From Candidatus Methanolliviera sp. GoM_asphalt (GTDB lineage: Archaea > Halobacteriota > Methanoliparia > Methanoliparales > Methanoliparaceae), in contig CABGHH010000013.1 in assembly GCA_902158745.1 (NCBI GenBank), positions 1-19,609 on the forward strand: a stretch of DNA of 19,609 nt, given 5' to 3'. The notes below the pieces were generated by a model. The model did not search any database. It was given only the letters and a program-made list of their open reading frames with translations, and was not told where the DNA came from. Shown here in pieces: positions 7,374 to 13,822 of the stretch. The position numbers were made by a program, and so were the translations under genes. Every line of letters begins with the position of its first letter. Within the stretch, counting starts at the first letter, position 1.

Positions 7374-7910
7374 TTAAGGATGATCGTAATTTGCAAGAAT
7401 TGCGACGTGATCCTTATAGAACGGATCCAACTTCAAAACATCTATTATATTAAATTTTTCGTCAAGCCTTTTAATCTCTGCGGACGCAATTTTTTTTGTT
7501 TCCTCTACAGCATCTATACTCCTGGTTTTGAGCATTAAAAGCAGAACCCCTCCTCTTGCTAAAAATATCTCGGCGTTTTTATTTGCGATCTCAACCTGAT
7601 TCTTCTGAGCTATGTCCTGATAGATAAAATCTACCATCTCCACATAAGGGGCATATTCCTCTGGTCTATTGGCATCGAAGAAGAGAGGGATTATATTCTT
7701 CTCTCTCTTTGAAAGTTCTACGAGCTTCCTCATCGGTTTCCAAGAAAATTCTACGGCATAGATAACACCATCTGCTAAAATTTTTGAGAGATGAGAAGCT
7801 GTAGATCCAGAAGCAGCACCGAGATAGAGCATCTTTGTATTACTCCTCAAATCAATATCTTTTTTAGTCAAAAATGCGGCAAATTTACTTGTCTGTGGAT
7901 TCCATCTCAC
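7374..7910 (-). CDS. flpA: Fibrillarin-like rRNA/tRNA 2'-O-methyltransferase, short form
   Basis: The product has the fibrillarin methyltransferase core: WNPQTSK, the SAM-binding motif LYLGAASGSTASH (residues 28-40), YAVEFSWKPMRKL, DFIYQDIAQKNQ and a C-terminal LDPFYKDHVAI. In the box C/D RNP it methylates the 2'-hydroxyl of guide-selected nucleotides. The start is a GTG whose GTGA overlaps the nop5 stop by four bases, so translation is coupled to its RNP partner. At 178 residues it lacks most of the roughly 50-residue N-terminal beta domain of typical archaeal fibrillarins and begins right at the (Y)RxWNP motif. The frame is open a few codons upstream inside nop5 but shows no better start. 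Confidence 0.93.
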   Translation of the reverse strand: MRWNPQTSKFAAFLTKKDIDLRSNTKMLYLGAASGSTASHLSKILADGVIYAVEFSWKPMRKLVELSKREKNIIPLFFDANRPEEYAPYVEMVDFIYQDIAQKNQVEIANKNAEIFLARGGVLLLMLKTRSIDAVEETKKIASAEIKRLDEKFNIIDVLKLDPFYKDHVAILANYDHP

Positions 7911-8812
7911 TTCTGCTTCTCCTTCTTCTTGATTTCGTCTTTGAATTCTTTTATAAGATCCCCTCTGCTCTCCCCAGAAAAATAATCCACCCGGGCGAGT
8001 ATGGCAATCTTTGCGGCGAGATCCCTTGCCAACTTTCCTCTAATCTCCCTCTTTGAGTTATGTATGGCCGGGTGTTGGAATATCACCCCGTGTTTTGGCG
8101 GTGGTGTCCCACGGGAGAGATGCTTGAAGAGTGCTTTCTCTGCCCCCAATACCTGAATTTTACTTGAGGGCATAAACGCGAGATTTTTAAGGCCACCTGA
8201 AAGAGACAAGAGCTTTGCTACGAGCGTGGGTCCGATAAAAGAGGAGAGATTTGGTGTAATAGCTTCTATATTCTCCTCTACATATCCCTCTAATTCATTC
8301 TCCAACTCGCGCATCTCTTTTATCGATTTGGAAAATCTTCTAAGGATTTTTTCCTCCTCTATAGACAACTCTATACCATCCGATTCCTTGGCTTTTTCTA
8401 TAATTTTTTTATCCATGTTCGATTCAATTATCCTCTTCCTGCTTCCATATCTAGCAATTACTTCGAGCGTCTCCTCTCTTCTTAGGCTAAGCTCAGGAAA
8501 ATGCTCTCCATACCAGTCGAGAAGTTTCTCGGAGAGTGAATTTGTTGCATCACCCAGTTCTTCCATTGTGGTTATCGCCCTTTCAATGGATTTCTCCTTC
8601 TCTTCCGCTTTGAGTTTGATTTTAGTTTTTGCTAAGGATATGCATTCTTCCTTTAGGAGTTCGATGTAATCTTTCTCTTTTACCGCAATCCCTGTCTCTC
8701 TGGCAGAGTCTCTATAATGCCTTCTAACCTCTCTACTGGGATCCTCATATTCTCCCTCTTCTAATTCTACTTCGATATCTCCAAACCATGTCTCATATCT
8801 CATCTTCACCAT
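7907..8812 (-). CDS. Nop5 (Nop56/58-like) box C/D RNP core protein
   Basis: This 301-residue protein has the complete Nop domain near residues 160-275, including NLSSFIGPTLVAKLLSLSGG and KHGVIFQHPAIHNSKREIRG, which bind the L7Ae-box C/D RNA complex. A coiled-coil region precedes it, rich in Glu/Lys from about residue 60. The N-terminal part that docks fibrillarin is short, about 60-70 residues. A Lys-rich tail (DEIKKKEKQK) closes the protein. It is the scaffold for fibrillarin, whose gene overlaps its stop. Met1 (8812) and Met4 (8803) are both possible starts; GGTGA lies just before Met4, and MRYETWFG resembles the family start. Confidence 0.95.
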   Translation of the reverse strand: MVKMRYETWFGDIEVELEEGEYEDPSREVRRHYRDSARETGIAVKEKDYIELLKEECISLAKTKIKLKAEEKEKSIERAITTMEELGDATNSLSEKLLDWYGEHFPELSLRREETLEVIARYGSRKRIIESNMDKKIIEKAKESDGIELSIEEEKILRRFSKSIKEMRELENELEGYVEENIEAITPNLSSFIGPTLVAKLLSLSGGLKNLAFMPSSKIQVLGAEKALFKHLSRGTPPPKHGVIFQHPAIHNSKREIRGKLARDLAAKIAILARVDYFSGESRGDLIKEFKDEIKKKEKQK

Positions 8813-8870
8813 CTCGCTATTTAGGATAAGTGTGATCTCGCTTAGAAATGTTTGTATATTTGACCAATTA

Positions 8871-8945
8871 TGGGGTAGAGCAGATTTGAACTGCCGTCCG
8901 GGCGTCCCAAACGCTCGAGGATCGACCAGGCTACCCTACTACCCC
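8871..8945 (-). tRNA. tRNA-Pro (anticodon TGG)
   Basis: On the minus strand GGGGTAG pairs with CTACCCC as the acceptor stem, with discriminator A and no encoded CCA. The D arm is GGGT/ATCC and the T arm GGCAG, TTCAAAT, CTGCT with one G-T pair. The anticodon stem GAGCG/CGCCC encloses TTTGGGA, giving anticodon TGG; it contains one A-C mismatch. Two bases (TC) separate the D and anticodon stems. The gene starts 16 bases after the upstream regulator stop and lies about 58 bases before nop5, all in one direction. Confidence 0.95.
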
Positions 8946-8961
8946 AATGTTTAATCTCGAT

Positions 8962-9486
8962 CTATGAAGGAAGACATTTTTTGCTTACTATATCTATCGC
9001 CTTGGATATACTCTCACGAGGCATTATGACGGCGACGGGTATTGAGACGATCTTTTCAACGGTGGGGCTTACGATGGGGGCACACACGAGTCCGACTGCC
9101 CCGTCTCTCTCCGCTTTTATGGCAGCGACGATTGCATCTTCCATCGTATATACCGGATACTCCCTTATTCTGAATGTTCTTCCATCAATCTTTATATCTC
9201 TGTTCATCGCTCTGTCATCCAGCACGGCTCGTGCGGCTATAACGGCTATGACCCCTTCTTCTTCATTCCGTTCCTCGACCAGAGCACCACATATCTTCCT
9301 CATCGTCTTAATATTTGGCTTTCCTCTCCCAGATAAGATCTTATAGAGCGTGCTCGCCGGAATTTCAGAAACATTACTGAACATCAAGATATTCTTATAT
9401 CTTTCTCTTATCACATTATTAAGTGTTCTTCCAAATTCCTCATCAGATTTTAGGATGCTATGAAGCAGGCGTTCGACATCATCCAT
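8962..9486 (-). CDS. HTH (XRE-like) transcriptional regulator with C-terminal ligand-type domain, archaeal family
   Basis: The 174-residue protein has a Cro/XRE-like helix-turn-helix at about residues 38-70 (SEIPASTLYKILSGRGKPNIKTMRKI). A C-terminal alpha/beta region follows, with AIVAAIKAERDGAVGLVCAP and VSIPVAVIMP, which resembles a small-molecule-sensing domain. It resembles the archaeal COG1709 group of predicted regulators; I am moderately sure of that assignment. GGTGAT lies two bases before its ATG. It is divergently transcribed from the ABC importer, with a 110-base shared promoter region, so control of that importer is plausible. It also leads into tRNA-Pro and nop5 on its own strand. 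Its ligand is unknown. Confidence 0.75.
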   Translation of the reverse strand: MDDVERLLHSILKSDEEFGRTLNNVIRERYKNILMFSNVSEIPASTLYKILSGRGKPNIKTMRKICGALVEERNEEEGVIAVIAARAVLDDRAMNRDIKIDGRTFRIREYPVYTMEDAIVAAIKAERDGAVGLVCAPIVSPTVEKIVSIPVAVIMPRESISKAIDIVSKKCLPS

Positions 9487-9507
9487 AAATCACCATTATT
9501 ATACACA

Positions 9508-9517
9508 AGTATAAATA
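9508..9517 (-). promoter_or_regulatory. TATA box for the XRE-like regulator
   Basis: Read on the minus strand the sequence is CTATTTATACTTG. It lies about 25-30 bases before the ATG at 9486, giving a very short leader that would still include GGTGAT. Assigned from composition and spacing. Confidence 0.5.
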
Positions 9518-9527
9518 GGTTGCTTAA

Positions 9528-9540
9528 AATTGATACAATT
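9528..9540. promoter_or_regulatory. Inverted repeat between divergent promoters (possible operator)
   Basis: AATTG, three bases, CAATT forms a short perfect inverted repeat between the TATA boxes of the divergent regulator and ABC importer genes. Its place suits an operator for the adjacent XRE-like protein, but a 5-base arm in AT-rich DNA is weak evidence. Confidence 0.25.
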
Positions 9541-9566
9541 AGTAAGAAAGTGACATATTTGGAAAA

Positions 9567-9577
9567 GTATTTTATAT
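9567..9577 (+). promoter_or_regulatory. TATA box for the ssuABC-like operon
   Basis: GTATTTTATATG ends about 20-30 bases before the two tandem ATG codons at 9597 and 9600. Expected initiation falls near 9595-9600, so the transcript would be nearly leaderless or start just before GAGGA. The box shape and position support a promoter; the exact start is unclear. Confidence 0.45.
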
Positions 9578-9599
9578 GAAATGGATTTAAGAGGAAATG

Positions 9600-10622
9600 A
9601 TGAAGAGAAGTTCATTGATATTGATCACAATCGGGCTTGTTATAGTGATGCTCGTCGCATACGTTGCTCTTAAACCTGGTGATGAGGTACAATATAAAAA
9701 GATAACGATAGGCTATCAGCCATCTACACACCAAACCGCAGCAATGGTAGCCGCCGAAAAGGGGTGGTGGAAGGATGATCTAAATAAATTTGGTATAGAG
9801 GAGGTTGAATTTCTTAAGTTTCCTTCCGGACCTCCAGAGATGCAAGCAATGAAAGCCGGGGAGCTTGATATAGCTTATGTAGGGGTTGCACCGCCAATCG
9901 CTAATATGTACGAAGGTTTGAATGCAAAGATAATTGCAGGTGTGCAAACCCAAGGATCTGGATTGGTTCTCCGTCATGAACTCGCCGATGAATATGAGGG
10001 GCCAATCTCTCTAAAGGGCTTAACGATAGCAACTTATCCGCCTGGTTCGGTTCAGCATACAATTCTTTCAAAATGGCTCTCAGATCACGGTGTGGATCCA
10101 AAAAAAGATGTTTATATGCTTCCAGTGAAACCTGGGGAGGCTGCTTCTGAAATTGCTACTGGAGCTGTAGATGGTGTATTTCTTCCTTCTCCGCATCCCA
10201 CGATAATCGAAGAGGCAGGTAGTGGAAAAATTGTGGAATGGTCAGGTTCAATGTGGCCCGATCATGCATGCTGTTGTTTAGTTGTACGTGGAGAACTGAT
10301 TAGAAAACATCCAGAGATGGTTGAACAGATAGTAAGAACGCATATAAGGGCTACAGAGTATGAGAAGGATCATCCTGATGAAGCATCAGAAATTTGTGCG
10401 AGATGGATTGGTGTGGATGCATCAACGGTTAAGCGCTCTATAGACAAAACTGATATGCGCTGGATTCACGATCCACATATTGAAATAGATTCCGGACTTG
10501 AATATGCGCGAATCATCTATGGACTAAATAGGGAAAGGTATGAAGGAAGAGGAATCAAGATGCTTAGAGAGGATGACATCTTTGATACAAGTTTCTATGA
10601 TGAAATAATGGCTAAAAGATGA
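9600..10622 (+). CDS. ABC transporter substrate-binding protein, NrtA/SsuA/TauA type
   Basis: The product has an uncleaved-looking N-terminal hydrophobic segment (about residues 4-24) and then a periplasmic-binding fold of the NMT1/SsuA class: ITIGYQPSTHQTAAMVAAEKGWW, MQAMKAGELDIAYVG and LKGLTIATYPPGS. Such proteins capture sulfonates, taurine, nitrate or pyrimidine-like anions outside the membrane. No lipobox Cys is present, so it is probably tethered by the N-terminal helix. Three consecutive cysteines occur in WPDHACCCLVV. Its stop overlaps the permease start by four bases (ATGA). ATG at 9600 is preferred to 9597 because GAGGA is only one base from the first ATG. The ligand cannot be assigned. 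Confidence 0.88.
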   Translation: MKRSSLILITIGLVIVMLVAYVALKPGDEVQYKKITIGYQPSTHQTAAMVAAEKGWWKDDLNKFGIEEVEFLKFPSGPPEMQAMKAGELDIAYVGVAPPIANMYEGLNAKIIAGVQTQGSGLVLRHELADEYEGPISLKGLTIATYPPGSVQHTILSKWLSDHGVDPKKDVYMLPVKPGEAASEIATGAVDGVFLPSPHPTIIEEAGSGKIVEWSGSMWPDHACCCLVVRGELIRKHPEMVEQIVRTHIRATEYEKDHPDEASEICARWIGVDASTVKRSIDKTDMRWIHDPHIEIDSGLEYARIIYGLNRERYEGRGIKMLREDDIFDTSFYDEIMAKR

Positions 10623-11398
10623 AGATGCGAGTGAAGAAGAGATGGCTATGGTTGCCTTCCCTGGCCATAGCCATCTTATCATGGGAACTTATAGCATTTG
10701 TGATAGATGAGCCGGGAATATTGCCACGTTTTTCGATGGTTATGTTTTCTTTCTATGAACTGGGAGTGGTTAAGGGATACATAATCCCTGATACGTTGAT
10801 GAGCCTCTATCACTTTGGTATAGGGCTGGGAGCAGCATTTTGCGTTGCAGTTCCCTTAGGAATTGCTATGGGATGGTTTGAGAATGTATTCAGAGCTATA
10901 GATCCAATCATTGAAATCTTAAGGCCTATTCCTCCTCTTGCATGGATACCTCTTGCAATTGCCTGGTTCAAGCTTAGCTCTATCGCAGCTGGATTTATTA
11001 TATTTTTAGGTATATTTTTTCCAATCTTGATTGATACATATACTGGATTTAGAGATGTGCCAAAGGTGCTAGTAGAGACAAGTAAGGTATTGGGATGCGC
11101 TGAGAGCAAAAAGCAGATTAGATATGTCGCTTTTCCTTATGCACTTCCATCGATTGCAACAGGCACCAGGGTTGGTATGGGAGTTGGATGGATGTGTGTT
11201 GTTGCCGCTGAGATGTTTGGCGTTAGCAAAAGCGGACTTGGTTACAGGCTTTTCTCCGAGTTTAATTACTGGAATCAATTGGACTATATTATAGCCTATA
11301 TGCTCCTTTTGGGGTTCATATCGCTTTGTTTAGACCGTTTATTTAGATATATCGTTGATGAAAGATTATTTAGATGGAAGAAGGGGATTGTAAAATAA
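10619..11398 (+). CDS. ABC transporter permease, SsuC/TauC type
   Basis: A 259-residue membrane protein with about six hydrophobic segments, starting with LWLPSLAIAILSWELIAFVI (about residues 9-29). The cytoplasmic EAA loop is seen as VETSKVLGCAESKKQIRYVA followed by FPYALPSIATG (about 147-177), where the ATPase docks. Length and order match permeases of the nitrate/sulfonate/taurine class. It overlaps the binding-protein gene by four bases, and the ATPase gene begins directly after its stop codon, so all three are one operon. The cargo is defined by the binding protein, not by this subunit. Confidence 0.9.
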   Translation: MKMRVKKRWLWLPSLAIAILSWELIAFVIDEPGILPRFSMVMFSFYELGVVKGYIIPDTLMSLYHFGIGLGAAFCVAVPLGIAMGWFENVFRAIDPIIEILRPIPPLAWIPLAIAWFKLSSIAAGFIIFLGIFFPILIDTYTGFRDVPKVLVETSKVLGCAESKKQIRYVAFPYALPSIATGTRVGMGVGWMCVVAAEMFGVSKSGLGYRLFSEFNYWNQLDYIIAYMLLLGFISLCLDRLFRYIVDERLFRWKKGIVK

Positions 11399-12163
11399 AT
11401 GAATCAGAAACTTGTGCTTAGCTGCGTAACGAAGATATTTAACTCAGAAGACGGAGAGATGAAGTCATTAGAAGAGATCAGTTTGAATATTAACCAAAAC
11501 GAATTTTTATGTATCATTGGACCTTCTGGATGTGGAAAAACAACTTTATTGCGATTAATAGCGGGTTTAGACTTTCCGAGCAGTGGGAAGATCATTTTAG
11601 ATGGAGAAGAAATTAGATCTCCTTCTCCAGAAAGAGGGATGATCTTTCAGGATTTTTCTCTTTTTCCTTGGAGAACGGTTTTAAGAAATGTTGAATTTGG
11701 ACTGGAAATTCTTGGGATAGAAAGGAAAAGAGAAGTTGCAGAAGAATACTTGAACCTTGTTGGTCTAAACAGATTTAAGAACAGGTATCCTTACGAGCTT
11801 TCAGGAGGAATGAAGCAGCGGGTTGCGATTGCAAGGGCGCTTGCAGTCAATCCAGCTATTTTATTGATGGATGAGCCGTTTGGGTCGCTGGATGCCCAGA
11901 CAAGAAATATGCTCCAAGATGAGATATTGAGAATATGGGGAAAGACCAAAAAAACGGTCGTTTTTGTGACGCATAGTGTGGATGAAGCTCTCTATCTTGC
12001 TGACAGGGTGGTTGTGATGTCTATAAACCCCGGAAGGATCAAGAAGATAATCGATGTGAATATGGAGAGGCCGAGAGAGAGAACGGATTTGAAGATCACA
12101 GAAAAGAGGAATGAGATATTGGATATACTTAGCGTAGAATTGAAGAAAATGACAGATAGGTGA
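11399..12163 (+). CDS. ABC transporter ATP-binding protein, SsuB/TauB type
   Basis: The 254-residue ATPase has every catalytic element: Walker A GPSGCGKTT (41-49), Q-loop Gln84 in MIFQDFSLFPW, signature LSGGMKQR (134-141), Walker B LLMDEP, D-loop GSLD and His192 in THSVDEAL. The FPW stretch after the Q-loop and the VMSINPGRI segment are typical of the nitrate/sulfonate/taurine subgroup. It powers import by the two preceding proteins. The stop codon overlaps the next gene, mtnA-like, by four bases (GTGA), so the isomerase is translationally coupled to the importer. Confidence 0.93.
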   Translation: MNQKLVLSCVTKIFNSEDGEMKSLEEISLNINQNEFLCIIGPSGCGKTTLLRLIAGLDFPSSGKIILDGEEIRSPSPERGMIFQDFSLFPWRTVLRNVEFGLEILGIERKREVAEEYLNLVGLNRFKNRYPYELSGGMKQRVAIARALAVNPAILLMDEPFGSLDAQTRNMLQDEILRIWGKTKKTVVFVTHSVDEALYLADRVVVMSINPGRIKKIIDVNMERPRERTDLKITEKRNEILDILSVELKKMTDR

Positions 12164-13266
12164 TCTCTATCAATACTAAAACGATCGAATGGAACGATAT
12201 CGAGAATTGTATCGAGATGGTAGATCAGACCAAGATACCTTTGAAACTCGAGAAGAAATCCTGTAAAACTATCGATTCTCTCATAGACGCTATAAAATCT
12301 CTAAAGATTAGGGGGGCGCCGGCATTAGGAGCTGCTGGGGGTTTGAGTATCGCTCTGTCTGCCTTTCAATACGGTGGAGAAGATAGAGAAGAGATGATTA
12401 GGACTTTAATATCAGATGCGAAGAGGATAAAGAATGTACGTCCGACCGCGGTGAATCTCTCTTGGGGCGTAAATCGGGTTTTGGACAAGGTGCTCAAAAA
12501 TCGAAGATTTGATTGCAAATGTTCCATTTGCAAACTTGAAAATCAAAGATTTTCAAATGCAACTACTTTGAGCGAAGAAAGTATAGAGGATATAAGAAGA
12601 TTCGCGCTGGAAGAGGCAAAGAGGATATGCGAAGAAGACGTAAGAATAAATAAAACGATCGGAGAGAATGGCGCCAAGCTTCTTAACGATGGAGATACAA
12701 TACTGACGCACTGTAACGCAGGAAGACTCGCCTGCGTAGATTGGGGTACGGCGCTCGGGGTTGTTAGAAGTGCAGTCGAGATGGGCAAGGATATAAAGGT
12801 CTTTGCGTGCGAGACAAGACCTTTAAATCAAGGAGGAAGGATAACGACGTGGGAATTGATGGAAGATGGGATAGACGTGACTTTAATCGCAGATTCTTCC
12901 TCCGGGATCGTCATGCGAAATAAAATGGTCGATAAAGTCATCGTGGGTGCCGATAGAATCGTTAAAGATGGAGTTTTTAATAAGATAGGGACATATACAC
13001 ACTCGGTCTTGGCAAAGGAGAATAAAATTCCTTTTTATGTTGTAGCCCCCTATTCGACCTTCGATCTAGAAAGGACCGGAAGAGATATAATCATCGAGGA
13101 GAGGGGCGCGGACGAATTGAGAAAATTTGGGGAGAGTTATATAGCTCCAAAGAACGTTAAAGTATTCAACCCTGCATTCGATTTCACGCCGATTGAAAAT
13201 ATTACATCTATAATAACGGAGAAGGGAATTTTAGATCCAAAGATAAGAGATTTGAGAACTATCTAA
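12160..13266 (+). CDS. mtnA: MtnA-type S-methyl-5-thioribose-1-phosphate isomerase (aIF2B-related), with inserted palindromic element
   Basis: The 368-residue product has the MtnA landmarks RGAPALGAAG (51-60), RPTAVNLSWGV, THCNAGRLA with the catalytic-type Cys185, ETRPLNQGGRITTWEL, VGADRI with the catalytic-type Asp265 and FNPAFDFTP near the end. The family converts methylthioribose-1-phosphate to the ribulose form in methylthioadenosine salvage. Relatives in archaea include ribose-1,5-bisphosphate isomerase and aIF2B-like proteins, but these motifs favour MtnA. The start is GTG, overlapping the ABC ATPase stop by four bases. Residues about 114-137 (KNRRFDCKCSICKLENQRFS and following) are extra relative to the family and are encoded by a palindromic element shared with pantoate kinase. 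They fall between the PTAVNLSWGV segment and the EEAKRICEEDVRIN helix, probably in a surface loop. Confidence 0.88.
   Translation: MISINTKTIEWNDIENCIEMVDQTKIPLKLEKKSCKTIDSLIDAIKSLKIRGAPALGAAGGLSIALSAFQYGGEDREEMIRTLISDAKRIKNVRPTAVNLSWGVNRVLDKVLKNRRFDCKCSICKLENQRFSNATTLSEESIEDIRRFALEEAKRICEEDVRINKTIGENGAKLLNDGDTILTHCNAGRLACVDWGTALGVVRSAVEMGKDIKVFACETRPLNQGGRITTWELMEDGIDVTLIADSSSGIVMRNKMVDKVIVGADRIVKDGVFNKIGTYTHSVLAKENKIPFYVVAPYSTFDLERTGRDIIIEERGADELRKFGESYIAPKNVKVFNPAFDFTPIENITSIITEKGILDPKIRDLRTI
12496..12556 (+). repeat. Palindromic repeat element inside mtnA gene, tandem hairpins with 3-base loops
   Basis: Two perfect 9-bp stems occur in a row: TTGCAAATG around TTC (12513-12533) and TTGAAAATC around AAA (12536-12556). 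A shorter AAATC/GATTT stem around GAA precedes them (12498-12510). Bases 12510-12534 are identical, in coding orientation, to the copy in pantoate kinase. The second stem keeps the AAATC-AAA-GATTT centre seen there but has different, fully paired outer bases. The element is translated here in a different frame from the other copy. Confidence 0.8.
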
Positions 13267-13304
13267 CTATAATTGTTCGACAAGGCAAATCAAACGAAAG
13301 CTTT

Positions 13305-13711
13305 ATGGTTTATGAAGAAAACAAATTTGATGTATTTTTTAATCTTGGAAAGCATCTCTTTGAGCATAAAGGCAAAAAATATGATGAAAATGAGGTAAAA
13401 AAGTGTTTGATGGTATGAAGCGGATGTTTGAGGATGAGGAGCGCTTGGAATTATTTGCGGGATATGCGGTGTTATTGTAGGAAAAACTATTTTTGGTGGT
13501 TTGGGGTACATACTTGATTGTATTCTTACATGTTGCCTACTGTGTGCAATCCCCGAGTGTTGTGATTATACCGTTGGCCTTGGCTTCTTGACTGGCCCGC
13601 CGATGAGTGCAATATGTACGAATCTAATATGTGGAGGTCCCCGGCACATTTGCATTAGGAATGTTAGGATATTGGATCGGAAACCAGCTAATGGGATTAT
13701 TACCACTGTGA
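13305..13711 (+). pseudogene. Broken gene for a small Cys- and Gly-rich membrane protein, three frameshifts
   Basis: Coding-like sequence continues across all three plus frames. Segment one, from ATG 13305, reads MVYEENKFDVFFNLGKHLFE and on to NEVKK, and stops at 13416. Segment two, joined if one A is restored in the A run near 13397-13402, reads VFDGMKRMFEDEERL. Segment three, joined if one G is restored near 13447, is hydrophobic and Cys-rich (GIICGICGVIVG, GLGYILDCILTCCLLC). It runs to about 13642, where removing one C from the CCCC run leads to GTFALGMLGYWIGNQLMGLL and a TGA at 13709. That stop falls just before the T-tract terminator, which supports this reading. The whole would be about 135 residues with an acidic soluble head and two or more membrane segments. 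I do not recognise the family. Sequencing error is an alternative, since each shift is a single base in a short run. Confidence 0.5.
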
Positions 13712-13721
13712 GCCAATCCAC

Positions 13722-13739
13722 TTTTTTTCCTTTTTTTTT
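13722..13739 (+). terminator. T-rich transcription terminator after the importer-mtnA block
   Basis: Seven T, two C and nine T follow the end of the broken small gene on the plus strand. Oligo-T tracts on the coding strand are the usual intrinsic termination signal in archaea. The next gene is on the opposite strand, so a stop signal is expected here. The rest of the spacer to 13822 shows no gene; a short TTAAAA-CCCC-TTTTAA inverted repeat lies at the 3' end of the convergent gene. Confidence 0.55.
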
Positions 13740-13822
13740 ATCAACTCTATAGATCTTTTTTCCGGTGCTGACCAACAAAGTTAGTGATGAAATTGGCTAT
13801 AAAACAATCCTTAAAACCCCTT

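Noticed and set aside
13566..13778. A 70-codon minus-strand frame in the 13.3-13.8 kb spacer
   Set aside because: Its Lys-rich start is just the complement of the T-rich terminator, it needs a TTG start, and the plus-strand reconstruction explains the region better.
13769..13790. GTGATGA and CTGA strings resembling box C and box D
   Set aside because: They are in the wrong order for a C/D RNA, and no D box lies at a suitable distance after the C box.
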